37,207 nucleotides of DNA from UBA6921 sp031363085 (GCA_031363085.1 JANLTU010000117.1:1-37207), one strand, 5' to 3'. Positions 8,095 to 15,504 are shown, numbered from the stretch's first letter. Made by a program: numbers and translations. Notes: generated by a model not told the origin, from the sequence alone.

Positions 8095-8129
8095 TTGAAT
8101 TTTTATTTAATAGTAACTACATTAGTTAC
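8095..8129 (+). promoter_or_regulatory. Promoter overlapping the Rrf2 palindrome, possibly giving a leaderless mRNA
   Basis: TTGAAT (8095-8100), 17-bp spacer, TACATT (8118-8123). The -10 lies within the 17-bp palindrome GTAACTACATTAGTTAC (8113-8129). The regulator ATG begins at 8132, only two bases past the palindrome, and no ribosome-binding site is visible, so transcription probably starts at or just before the ATG. Symmetry is directly seen; autorepression and leaderless translation are inference. Confidence 0.6.
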
Positions 8130-8131
8130 GT

Positions 8132-8542
8132 ATGACATCGAGCAGCCGCTTTTCTATGGCCGTACACATCATGACGCTCCTGGCCTATTTAGGCGAAAAG
8201 GCGACGTCGGAAGTGTTGGCGGAAACCGTAAATACCAACCCGGTCGTAATCCGCCGGCTGCTGGGCGAACTCGCGCATGCGGGCTTGGTGCGAACCGAGC
8301 GGGGTAAATCGGGAGGATTCTCTTTGGCCCGCACCGCCAAGACGATTTCATTGCTCGACATTTACCGCGCCGTGATGTCCGACACGGAGCTCGTGCCGCT
8401 GCACGAAAACCCGGAAAACCACAAATGCCCCGTGAGCTGTAAAGTGCGCGGCGCGTTGTCGGCACATCTGGACCGGGCACAAGGCATCTACGAACGCGAA
8501 TTGCAGAAAGTGATGTTGGCGGACATCGAAAAAAACATGTGA
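8132..8542 (+). CDS. Rrf2-family regulator, two-cysteine (YwnA/HypR-like) type
   Basis: 136 residues: winged helix from SSRFSMAVHIMTLLAYLG through VVIRRLLGELAHAGLVRTERG and the wing GKSGGFSLARTA, then the Rrf2 dimer helix. Instead of the three-cysteine Fe-S cluster motif of IscR/NsrR it carries only Cys99 and Cys103 in ENHKCPVSC, as in YwnA/HypR-like thiol sensors where a Cys in an NPxCxV segment reacts with oxidants or electrophiles. It probably senses thiol stress directly. The same palindrome occurs before this gene and before the OYE gene downstream, pointing to autoregulation and control of that reductase. Confidence 0.85.
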   Translation: MTSSSRFSMAVHIMTLLAYLGEKATSEVLAETVNTNPVVIRRLLGELAHAGLVRTERGKSGGFSLARTAKTISLLDIYRAVMSDTELVPLHENPENHKCPVSCKVRGALSAHLDRAQGIYERELQKVMLADIEKNM

Positions 8543-8560
8543 TTTTTTTTGACCATAAAC

Positions 8561-8577
8561 GTAACCATTGTGGTTAC
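8561..8577 (+). promoter_or_regulatory. Second Rrf2 operator, upstream of the OYE gene
   Basis: GTAACCATTGTGGTTAC is a 17-bp palindrome of the same length and GTAAC arms as the one at 8113-8129, and both are followed by GTAT. TTGACC at 8549-8554 could be the -35, though no clean -10 at 17 bp is seen. It marks the Old Yellow Enzyme gene as a likely target of the adjacent Rrf2 regulator. Confidence 0.72.
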
Positions 8578-8598
8578 GTATTAACAAGAGAGGTGACG

Positions 8599-8727
8599 AT
8601 GAAACTGGCAAGCAGAGGGATGCAGTCGCACGCGTCGCGAGGCTTATGGCGGGCGCGGGCAAGTGTAAGCACCGCACTCAGGTCAGCGGTGAATAGCAAA
8701 CGCTCCATTCAATCCAAACGTTTTTAG
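8599..8727 (+). CDS. Small basic ORF between the Rrf2 operator and the OYE gene
   Basis: A 42-residue reading frame starting MKLASRGMQSHASRG and rich in Arg, Ser and Lys (about a third), with a strong ribosome site AGAGAGGTGA just before its ATG. It ends 22 bp before the OYE start. It has no recognisable family, no signal peptide and no membrane segment. It may be a translated leader peptide or small regulatory protein, or an accident of sequence; the ribosome site is the only positive evidence. Confidence 0.35.
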   Translation: MKLASRGMQSHASRGLWRARASVSTALRSAVNSKRSIQSKRF

Positions 8728-8749
8728 TTGTTCAATCAGGAGAATACAC

Positions 8750-9847
8750 ATGTCATCCAAAAACAGCTCGATCAACGTGTTAGCACCGGTAAAACTGGGT
8801 TCCTTCGAATTACCGAATCGTCTTGTCATGGCGCCCATGACCCGCAGTCGCGCCGACCGCGCAGCGGTGGTGCAACCGATCACCGCCGAGTATTACGCGC
8901 AACGTGCAACGGCGGGCCTGATCATCAGCGAAGCCACACAAGTTACCCCTGAGGGTCAGGGCTATCCATTTACGCCCGGCATTTACAACGATGCGCAGGT
9001 GGCCGGGTGGAAAACGGTCACCACTGCGGTACATGAAAAAGGCGGACGCATTTTCCTGCAACTGTGGCACGTCGGGCGAATCTCGCACTCAAGCTTTCAG
9101 CCGGGCGGGGCACTGCCAGTTGCGCCCTCGGCCATCAAACCCGCCGGTGAGCTCTACACCTACGAAGGCCCCAAGCCTTACGAAACACCGCGCGCATTGA
9201 ACACAGCGGAAATTCCCGGCGTCGTGGCGCAATACCGTCACGGTGCGGAGCTCGCCTTGCGTGCCGGTTTTGACGGCGTCGAAATTCATGGCGCCAACGG
9301 TTATTTGCTTGATCAGTTTTTACGCGACGGTAGCAATCAACGCACCGACCAGTACGGCGGCTCGCTTGAGAATCGTGCGCGACTGATGCTCGAAGTCACC
9401 CAGGCGGTGGTGTCGGTGTGGGGCGCCAATCGCGTCGGCATCCGCTTGTCGCCGCTGAATGCTTTTAACGACATGCGCGACTCCAATCCCGAAGCGACCT
9501 TCAGTTACATGACGGACAAACTCAATAACTTCGGCTTGGTATTCTTGCACGTCACCGAAATTGGCGCACAAACACCGGGTGCGGCCGGCCCGACGTTTGA
9601 CCTGCGCAAGCTGCGTAAAATCTACAAAGGCAGCTACATCACCAACAGCGGCTATGATCAAGACCGCGCCGACACCGCACTCGCCGCCGGCGACGCTGAC
9701 TTGATTGCTTTCGGCAGCTTGTATCTGGCCAATCCGGATCTACCCAAGCGCTTTGCGAAACGCGCGCCGCTCAACAGCGCGGATCAAACCACCTTCTACA
9801 TGGGTGGCGAAAAAGGCTATGCGGATTATCCGTTTCTAAAAAGCTGA
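8750..9847 (+). CDS. Old Yellow Enzyme-family alkene reductase
   Basis: 365 residues, FMN-binding TIM barrel: LPNRLVMAPMTRSRAD at the N-terminus, LQLWHVGRISH, GFDGVEIHGANGYLLDQFLRDG (the HGAN pair that binds the substrate carbonyl), and GSLYLANPDLPKRF for the flavin phosphate. The enzyme uses NAD(P)H to reduce activated C=C bonds of alpha,beta-unsaturated carbonyls, quinones, nitroesters or N-ethylmaleimide, like NemA. It has a good ribosome site (AGGAG). Located just after an Rrf2 regulator and preceded by the same operator, so probably induced by reactive electrophiles. Confidence 0.92.
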   Translation: MSSKNSSINVLAPVKLGSFELPNRLVMAPMTRSRADRAAVVQPITAEYYAQRATAGLIISEATQVTPEGQGYPFTPGIYNDAQVAGWKTVTTAVHEKGGRIFLQLWHVGRISHSSFQPGGALPVAPSAIKPAGELYTYEGPKPYETPRALNTAEIPGVVAQYRHGAELALRAGFDGVEIHGANGYLLDQFLRDGSNQRTDQYGGSLENRARLMLEVTQAVVSVWGANRVGIRLSPLNAFNDMRDSNPEATFSYMTDKLNNFGLVFLHVTEIGAQTPGAAGPTFDLRKLRKIYKGSYITNSGYDQDRADTALAAGDADLIAFGSLYLANPDLPKRFAKRAPLNSADQTTFYMGGEKGYADYPFLKS

Positions 9848-9854
9848 CGGGCTT

Positions 9855-9889
9855 GCTACGCTGTGGGGCCTTTCAGCCCACGGCGTAGC
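9855..9889 (+). terminator. Hairpin between the OYE and NYN genes
   Basis: GCTACGCTGTGGG (9855-9867) pairs with CCCACGGCGTAGC (9877-9889) with one G-T wobble and a nine-base loop. There is no T-run afterwards, so it may be a weak terminator or an mRNA-processing or stability element rather than a classic terminator. Confidence 0.45.
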
Positions 9890-9905
9890 ACTTACGAGAG
9901 CCCGC

Positions 9906-10730
9906 ATGACCACCAAAACCAAAACCCAAAACATGGCCTTATTCTGCGACTTCGAAAATGTCGCGCTCGGTGTACGCGACGCGAAGTACGCAGCGTTTGA
10001 CATTAAAAAAGTCCTGGAGCGCCTGCTGCTCAAAGGCAGCATCACCGTTAAAAAAGCCTATTGCGACTGGGAACGTTACAAGGAATTTAAAAAAGCCATG
10101 CACGAGGCGGCGTTCGAGTTAATCGAAATTCCGCATGTGCGTCAGTCCGGTAAAAACTCGGCCGACATTCGCCTAGTCGTCGATGCGCTCGACCTGTGCT
10201 ACACCAAGGCGCACGTCGATGTGTTCGTAATCATCAGCGGCGATTCGGATTTTTCGCCGCTGGTCAGCAAGCTGCGCGAGAACAACAAGGTGGTCATCGG
10301 CGTCGGCGTGAAACAGTCAACCTCCGACCTGCTGATCGCCAACTGCGACGAATTCATTTTCTACGACGATCTGGTACGCGAAGCGGCGAAACCGCGTGCC
10401 GCGCGTCGGCGTCGTACCACCGCCGAGAAAGCAGAAAAACCCAGCGCCGCCGCGCCCCCCACAGAAGAAGACAAGCGCCAGGAAGCGCTCGACGTGGTGA
10501 TGGAAACCGTGCAGGCGCTGTTCGAAGAACGCGGCGAAGAAGATAAAGTGTGGGGCTCGATGGTCAAGCAAGCCTTGAAACGCCGCAACCCCGGCTTCAA
10601 CGAGAGCTATCACGGCTTCCGCTCATTCGGCGAGTTATTGGAAGAAGCGCAAACGCGCAAATTACTCGCGCTGGAGTACGACGAAAAATCCGGCGGCTAT
10701 ATTATCAAGAGTGTGGCGCGCGAGGAATAG
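9906..10730 (+). CDS. NYN (PIN-like nuclease) plus OST-HTH/LOTUS domain protein
   Basis: 274 residues. Residues 1-160 are a NYN domain: ALFCDFENVALG, SADIRLVVDALDL and VFVIISGDSDFSPLV supply the acidic residues for metal binding, as in LabA/limkain-type proteins. A basic-acidic linker (ARRRRTTAEKAEKPSA) leads to an OST-HTH/LOTUS-like winged helix at about 200-270 (WGSMVKQALKRRNPGFNES then GFRSFGELLEEAQ and GGYIIK). LOTUS domains bind RNA, including G-quadruplex RNA, in some systems. Probably an RNA-targeted endonuclease or RNA-binding regulator in the cytoplasm; the substrate is unknown. Solitary gene. Confidence 0.85.
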   Translation: MTTKTKTQNMALFCDFENVALGVRDAKYAAFDIKKVLERLLLKGSITVKKAYCDWERYKEFKKAMHEAAFELIEIPHVRQSGKNSADIRLVVDALDLCYTKAHVDVFVIISGDSDFSPLVSKLRENNKVVIGVGVKQSTSDLLIANCDEFIFYDDLVREAAKPRAARRRRTTAEKAEKPSAAAPPTEEDKRQEALDVVMETVQALFEERGEEDKVWGSMVKQALKRRNPGFNESYHGFRSFGELLEEAQTRKLLALEYDEKSGGYIIKSVAREE

Positions 10731-10781
10731 TGCGCTAGGCAATTACCGCAATGCAGGAGGAGGGATGTCACACGCTGTCAG

Positions 10782-10800
10782 GCCGCTGCGCGGCATTTTT
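10782..10800 (+). terminator. Short terminator between convergent genes
   Basis: GCCGC (10782-10786), loop TGC, GCGGC (10790-10794), then ATTTTT. It sits between the NYN gene and the convergent thioredoxin-HEAT gene, whose stop begins at 10801. Confidence 0.5.
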
Positions 10801-11439
10801 CTAAAACAGCGCTACACTTTCGCGTGCAATCTCGCGTACCTGCGCATCGGCATCATGCAGTAGCGGTTCGATGAAACCCAGGGCGTTGCGCTCACCACTG
10901 AGACTCAAATAATGACAAGCATCGGCACGCACGCGCGCATCGGCGTGCCGCGTCAGCGCTCCGAGTGCGTCCACCTGGCGTCGCAACAGCGCACTGCCTT
11001 GCAGGTGTTCGAAGAGCGCGCCAACGCCGACACCCACGTGCATATCGGTTTTAGGATCGGCAAGCAACAACAGCAACGCTTCGACGTAAGCGTCGTTTGC
11101 ATCCAGCGCAGTCGTGGCTTGATTCAGCATGCCGCTTTTCAATAGCTCGGCCAAGTAGTCCGCGCGTCCTTGCACGCTGCCGGCGCTCTGCGCCCAGCGC
11201 TCCAGTTCTGCCGTGCTGCGCGTGCCGCTCAGCTCGAATTCGCCGACCCGCACCCAGGGGACGGAGCGCACGCCATGTTGCTGCGCAATTTCGGGATGGC
11301 GCTCGATGTTGACCGCTTCCAGCCGGCCGATCACGCCGCGCTTGAGCAATTCACCCAAGCCGGCGAGCACTAACGGGCAATGCGGGCAACCCGGCGCCAG
11401 CAGCATGAGTACGTCAGGTGCAGATAACGTGGTCGTCAT
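10801..11439 (-). CDS. Thioredoxin-fold domain fused to HEAT repeats
   Basis: 212 residues. Residues 8-85 form a thioredoxin/glutaredoxin-like fold: LLAPGCPHCPLVL gives a CPHC redox motif (Cys18, Cys21) and RSVPWVRVG the cis-proline at 61. Residues 120-212 hold HEAT-like helical pairs (LGALTRHADARVRADACHYLSLSGE, then FIEPLLHDADAQVREIARESVALF). There is no signal peptide, so the disulfide chemistry is cytoplasmic. CPHC is the motif of oxidising DsbA, unusual in a cytoplasmic thioredoxin, but the surroundings differ. HEAT repeats suggest docking to a partner. The partner is unknown; the gene faces the HPF gene divergently. Confidence 0.78.
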   Translation of the reverse strand: MTTTLSAPDVLMLLAPGCPHCPLVLAGLGELLKRGVIGRLEAVNIERHPEIAQQHGVRSVPWVRVGEFELSGTRSTAELERWAQSAGSVQGRADYLAELLKSGMLNQATTALDANDAYVEALLLLLADPKTDMHVGVGVGALFEHLQGSALLRRQVDALGALTRHADARVRADACHYLSLSGERNALGFIEPLLHDADAQVREIARESVALF

Positions 11440-11523
11440 GAATCCGTAGAAACCCCTATGGCGCCCGACATGGTTTTAACCGAGTGTAGAAGCGTGACCA
11501 CAAAAAGACGAGAGGATGTAAAC

Positions 11524-12090
11524 ATGCAACTGCCTTTGCAAGTGACGTTCCGTGACATGCCGCGCTCAGACGCGGTCGAAGCTAAAATCCGCGAACGTGC
11601 CGACAAGCTCGATAAATTTTACAACAGTATCATGAGTTGCCGCGTCGTCGTCGAGGCGCCGCACACCCACCACCACCAAGGCAAACGTTATCACGTATGT
11701 ATCGATCTCACTGTACCGCACGGCGAACTGGTGGTCAGCAAGGATCAACACGCTGACCGGACGCATGAGGACGTCTACGTTGCGCTTCGCGATGCGTTCG
11801 ACGCGGCGCAACGCCAACTGAAAAATTATGCCCGCAAGCAGCGCCACAACATCAAGACCCACGACGCGCCACCGCGCGGCAAAATCACCGAAGTGTTTCC
11901 GCACATGGATTACGGGCTGATTCATACCAGCGACGGACGCGAAGTGTATTTTCATCGTAACAGCGTACTCAACGGCGGCTTCGATCATCTGGAGCTCGGC
12001 ACGCCCGTACGTTTTGCCGAAGAGATGGGTGAAGAAGGTCCACAAGCCAGCACGGTGCAGCCTTCGGGCAAGCATCAACATGTAACCTAA
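11524..12090 (+). CDS. HPF/RaiA ribosome-associated domain fused to a cold-shock domain
   Basis: 188 residues. The first about 105 residues follow the hibernation factor/RaiA fold (LQVTFRDMPRSDAVEAKIRE, CRVVVEAPHTHHHQGK, DVYVALRDAFDAAQRQLKNY). The rest is a cold-shock-type OB fold: GKITEVFPHMDYGLIHTSDG with REVYFHRNSVL corresponding to RNP1 and RNP2. Start placed at 11524, where GAGAGGATG precedes the ATG; an upstream in-frame start would add 22 unrelated residues. Probably sits on the 30S subunit in slow growth or stress, with the second domain contacting RNA. Such fusions are known in databases but little studied. Confidence 0.88.
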   Translation: MQLPLQVTFRDMPRSDAVEAKIRERADKLDKFYNSIMSCRVVVEAPHTHHHQGKRYHVCIDLTVPHGELVVSKDQHADRTHEDVYVALRDAFDAAQRQLKNYARKQRHNIKTHDAPPRGKITEVFPHMDYGLIHTSDGREVYFHRNSVLNGGFDHLELGTPVRFAEEMGEEGPQASTVQPSGKHQHVT

Positions 12091-12095
12091 GAGGC

Positions 12096-12140
12096 GCCGG
12101 GCGCGCTACGCCGTTGCGATGTAGCGCGCCCGGCTTTGTT
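12096..12140. terminator. Bidirectional terminator between the HPF and hslO genes
   Basis: GCCGGGCGCGCTAC (12096-12109) pairs perfectly with GTAGCGCGCCCGGC (12121-12134) around an 11-base loop, followed by TTTGTT on the plus strand. It lies between two convergent genes. Confidence 0.8.
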
Positions 12141-13024
12141 TAATGTCGAGCCAGGGAACCTTTTGGTAGAACATCCGCAGCAAAAATCTGTTTGGCGTCG
12201 ACGGCGTCGAATTGATATTGCTGGTTGCAGTATTCGCAGGTGACCGAAGCCGCACCCTGTTCCTTGATGATGTCGTGCACTTCGTCTTGCCCCAGCGCGC
12301 GCAGCATGTTGCGCACCCGCTCACGCGAACAGGTGCAGCGAAAGCTCATCGGCTCAGCTTCGAACACGCGTAAGTCTTCTTGGTTGAACAGGCGTCGTAA
12401 CAGGGTGGCTGGACTTAAAGTTAACAATTCTTCCGGTGTCACGGTGGAGGCGAGTTGCTGCACGCGGTTCCATAAGTCTTCATCTTGCCCGGCATGCGCC
12501 GCGCTGTCGGGCAGCTTTTGCAACAATAAGCCCACCGCAAGTTGTTCGTTCGCCACCAGCCATAACTGGGTTTTAAGCTGCTCGGAACGTTCCAGATAGT
12601 GACCCAGCGCCTGCGCGATGTTGTCGCCCTCCAGACTCACAATGCCCTGGTAACGTTGCATGTCGGCGCCAGGATCAATGGTTATGACCAAGTTGCCGGC
12701 ACCGGTGAGTTGGCTTAAAGATCCAGGTGCAACTTCGCCGGACCACTTGGCCAAACCACGCAGGGTGCGCTGTGAGGTGCATTCGGCCACCAAGGTGGTG
12801 ATCGGTCCGGTGCCGCGTATTTGCATTATCAACGAGCCGTCGTATTTGATGGTGCCGGATAACAGCGCGGCAGCGGCAAGATATTCACCCAGAGTTTCAC
12901 GCACCACCGGCGGGTAGCCGTGGCGTTCCAGCACCGCGCGCCACGTTGCATTTAAATAAACAAGCTCGCCGCGCACCGGCGCATGTTCAAACATAAAACG
13001 GCGTAAAGTGTCGGCATCTTGCAT
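12140..13024 (-). CDS. hslO: Redox-regulated chaperone Hsp33
   Basis: 294 residues, the normal Hsp33 length. The N-terminal domain begins MQDADTLRRFMFEHAPVRGE and continues with GEYLAAAALLSGTIKYDGSLIMQI and GIVSLEGDNIAQALGHYLERSEQ. The C-terminal zinc switch is intact: CTCSRER (CxC) and CEYC (CxxC), whose oxidation frees zinc and activates holdase function. Start set at 13024 (MQDAD), matching family N-termini; a TTG at 13084 would add 20 residues. It acts in the cytoplasm under oxidative heat or hypochlorite stress. Confidence 0.95.
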   Translation of the reverse strand: MQDADTLRRFMFEHAPVRGELVYLNATWRAVLERHGYPPVVRETLGEYLAAAALLSGTIKYDGSLIMQIRGTGPITTLVAECTSQRTLRGLAKWSGEVAPGSLSQLTGAGNLVITIDPGADMQRYQGIVSLEGDNIAQALGHYLERSEQLKTQLWLVANEQLAVGLLLQKLPDSAAHAGQDEDLWNRVQQLASTVTPEELLTLSPATLLRRLFNQEDLRVFEAEPMSFRCTCSRERVRNMLRALGQDEVHDIIKEQGAASVTCEYCNQQYQFDAVDAKQIFAADVLPKGSLARH

Positions 13025-13126
13025 ACATGGAAGTGTAGCACGCGTATTTTGCGGGACGAGCCGGCCTTGGTTCTTATCCAACAAGTAAGGGCAATATTGC
13101 CTTCACTACGCGACTTTGTTTTTATC

Positions 13127-13240
13127 TCAAGCTTTGATGGACTTGTGGGATTTTAGCCAGTCTTTAAGTGCGGCATCGACACGTGTTTGCCAGCCGAGCC
13201 CGGTGGCACGAAAATGAAGAAGCTCGGGATTGGGTTTATT
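13127..13240 (-). pseudogene. BrnA-like antitoxin remnant (C-terminal part)
   Basis: The in-frame peptide NPELLHFRATGLGWQTRVDAA followed by LKDWLKSHKS closely resembles the C-terminal DNA-binding part of BrnA antitoxins (pattern xxPELLxxFRATGxGWQTRxxxAL). Upstream residues in this frame (VAFTSLILGNK) do not fit the family and other frames stop, so the N-terminal half is lost or frameshifted. It lies between hslO and the restriction-modification pair. No brnT is adjacent; a truncated brnT at 99-320 is about 13 kb away and need not be its partner. Confidence 0.5.
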
Positions 13241-13308
13241 ACCGAGGATGAGTGACGTAAAAGCCACCTTGAGTTGCACATGCCATAGAGCCGGAATACA
13301 GAAAAAAA

Positions 13309-13947
13309 TTAGCAGTCTTGGACAGGAAGATGAGACTGCGAGTGATTCGCATACGTTGACCAAGTCGGAGTATACACCTCGGCTTGATTACCCCACGTGG
13401 TCCACCCCTCGCGCGGACCACGCGCGAAGAGCTCAATAAACGGGCCAGGGCTGCATGCTTCAATAATGTCGTATTGCTCGTCAGGCTTGCGCGAATGTTC
13501 GCGCTTCATCGACCTTATAATATTGACCTGCCCTCTACCTGGAGCAAGTGTGCGAGCATTTTTTCCACGCACCCCAAATAGAATGATCTCGGTCGTGTTA
13601 CGGAAGTAAAATCCCACACCTCGGCCGTCTGGTCCGCCATCTTTGCGCACCTTATGCCAAACCAGATTGCTCTTGTATTGGAAGCCCCAAGCGGCCAGCA
13701 CGCGGAGCCCTTCGGGCAGGAGCGCGTTGGGAACCCAAAGATAGAGGTGCGATGTGTCGGCGCAGATGCGAGCCACCGGAAGTTCACAGATGGCATCAAG
13801 GGCTAGCGTACCGTAGCGATTCAGGCGCTTATGTTCTGGCGCAACCTTTCCAGTCTTGTTCTGGAACTGCCACGGCGGATCAGCTAACACGGTGTGGAAT
13901 CGCTGCTTCCCAACTTTCTTCAATAAGTCGACTGATGCGGAAATCAT
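13309..13947 (-). CDS. MT-A70-family DNA adenine methyltransferase of a BglII-like RM system
   Basis: 212 residues. FHTVLADPPWQFQN carries the DPPW catalytic motif (residues 23-26) of MT-A70/MunI-type N6-adenine methyltransferases; LYLWVPNALLPEGLRVLAAWGF and NTTEIILFGVRG are the following conserved strands, and EHSRKPDEQYDIIE and ELFARGPREGWTTWGNQ close the fold as in the family. Start at 13947 overlaps the endonuclease stop (ATGA), which suits a coupled pair. Recognition sequence cannot be read; the BglII-like partner hints at a GATC-centred site. The partner is frameshifted, so this may now be an orphan methylase. Local composition is more AT-rich than its neighbours, suggesting transfer. 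Confidence 0.82.
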   Translation of the reverse strand: MISASVDLLKKVGKQRFHTVLADPPWQFQNKTGKVAPEHKRLNRYGTLALDAICELPVARICADTSHLYLWVPNALLPEGLRVLAAWGFQYKSNLVWHKVRKDGGPDGRGVGFYFRNTTEIILFGVRGKNARTLAPGRGQVNIIRSMKREHSRKPDEQYDIIEACSPGPFIELFARGPREGWTTWGNQAEVYTPTWSTYANHSQSHLPVQDC

Positions 13948-14581
13948 TGCGGCCAATCCTCGATTAATTTTGGTGTGATACCAAGTACCAGCAGTGGGCA
14001 ACCACCACTTCTCCCGGCTTTAACGCGATACAGCAACTTGCCCATCCAAGTGGTGCTTGCGCCGTACTTCGACATGACGCCAAGGTGCTTGAAAACGTCG
14101 TTGAGATTCTCGCTGCGCGTCAACAAAACAGCGGCACTGATAACGCCCGCTTCATGAAATGCACGGAAAGCGTAGAGGTCGCGGTCAAAAGTTTGGTCTT
14201 TGCTGTTCCACTCCAGATCGAAGGCAACACGATTTTTCACGAAGTCCACCTTGTGACCATCCATGAAGTTATCGATACGAGTTTCGGCTTTCTCAGTACC
14301 GTCATCGGTATGCGTTTCGATAGTAACCACGAGGTCACCACGAATTCGCGTTTCAAACCAGCGCATTGGGCGAAGCAACGATGCCAGACGTTTGGGGATC
14401 TGCGATTCGTTGCCGCCTTTGGCGACGATGCCTGCCGTTGTCAGGCGGAACTGACTGAGGCGCTGATCAGTTCTGCGAATTCACGCGGACATCCTGTAGC
14501 AAGAACCTCAGCAGCGTGGCGGTAATTATGGACCTCGTAGATGTCGAGAAATTCGGCCGGGAGGTAATCGGTTAGAGGCAT
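13944..14581 (-). pseudogene. BglII-family restriction endonuclease with a one-base frameshift
   Basis: The first 46 codons from the ATG at 14581 read MPLTDYLPAEFLDIYEVHNY to FAELISASVSSA and stop. One base on, the other frame continues FRLTTAGIVAKGGNESQIPK, MRWFETRIRGDLV, KVDFVKNRVAFDLEWNSKDQ and FDRDLYAFRAFHEAGVISAA, a clear BglII-type core with the catalytic D-x(9)-E-x-Q-like segment. Restoring a single base in the GG run near 14459-14460 (CC on the coding strand) gives ELISALSQFRLTTAGI and a 212-residue protein, close to R.BglII length (223 by memory). Translation could still restart at the internal MRWFE, but the N-terminal part would be missing. Real mutation or sequencing error cannot be told apart here. 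Confidence 0.78.
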
Positions 14582-14625
14582 GCGCGCAGAATACCTTTCG
14601 ACTGCGATTACGGCAACGTGGTCCG

Positions 14626-15504
14626 CTACATCATTCTATTTTTTATCCGCCCGATTCCCGCCACTTCACATTCCACCACATCGCCCGCCTTCATAAACTC
14701 GGGCGGCGTGCGCGCGAAGCCGACGCCGGCCGGGGTGCCGGTGGCGATGATGTCGCCGGGTTCCAGGGTCATGCCGCGCGACAGGATGGCGATAGTGCGG
14801 GCGATGCTGAAGATCATGTCGCGGGTGTTGGCGTCTTGTTTCAGCACACCGTTGACCCAACTGCGCAGTTGCAGGTTTTGCGGATCGGCGATTGCGTCGG
14901 AAGTGACAAGCCACGGCCCCATCGGGCAGGCACCGTCGAGGCTTTTGCCGAGAAAATATTGTTTGTGGCGGAATTGCAGGTCGCGCGCGGAAACATCATT
15001 GATGACGGTGTAGCCGAACACGTGGGCTAGTGCGTCGGCTTCGGCGATGCCGCGTCCGCTGCGGCCGATGATCACGCCCAGCTCCACTTCCCAATCCAGT
15101 TGCTGCGTCACTTCGGGCTGTGCCGAAATGTCGGCATAGGGCCCGTTTACACTGGTAACGCTCTTGGTGAACACGACCGGATGTTCGGGAATTTCCGCCG
15201 TGCGTCCACCCACCGCAGCCGACTCCTTGGCGTGATCGAAATAATTCCAGCCCAGGCACATGATGTTTTTGCGCGGGCGCGGAATCGGCGCGAGCAATTC
15301 AACCTGTGCCAACGGCACGCGGTTGGAGCCCGCCGCCATCGCTGCGGCCAAGCGCGCGAGCGCCGCGCCGCCGCCGCCGATCAACGCCAGCATGTCACGA
15401 AATTCAGCGGGCGCGCCGCTTGCGCGGGCAGGAAGAAATACGTCATCACCGGTCACCACACCGAAGTGGGGTTGGCCTGCAAACAAACATGTCACCAGAC
15501 GCAC
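14626..15504 (-). CDS. Fumarylacetoacetate-hydrolase-family protein
   Basis: 292 residues. The FAH fold is shown by KNIMCLGWNYFDHAKES, PYADISAQPEVTQQLDWEVE (LDWEVELGVIIG, metal-binding acidic residues), FGYTVINDVSARDLQFRHKQ, GKSLDGACPMGPWLVTSD, and TLEPGDIIATGTPAGVGFAR. Members hydrolyse or decarboxylate oxo-acids such as acylpyruvates or 2-hydroxyhepta-2,4-dienedioate. The exact substrate is unknown. Its start is one base beyond the ubiB stop, so it is the last gene of the ubi operon. Cytoplasmic. Confidence 0.87.
   Translation of the reverse strand: MRLVTCLFAGQPHFGVVTGDDVFLPARASGAPAEFRDMLALIGGGGAALARLAAAMAAGSNRVPLAQVELLAPIPRPRKNIMCLGWNYFDHAKESAAVGGRTAEIPEHPVVFTKSVTSVNGPYADISAQPEVTQQLDWEVELGVIIGRSGRGIAEADALAHVFGYTVINDVSARDLQFRHKQYFLGKSLDGACPMGPWLVTSDAIADPQNLQLRSWVNGVLKQDANTRDMIFSIARTIAILSRGMTLEPGDIIATGTPAGVGFARTPPEFMKAGDVVECEVAGIGRIKNRMM

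Noticed and set aside
3075..8577. A shared regulon of the CGNR and Rrf2 sites because both contain GTAAC
   Set aside because: Arm spacing differs (16 bp versus 7 bp) and each site lies beside its own regulator; the five-base overlap is not enough.
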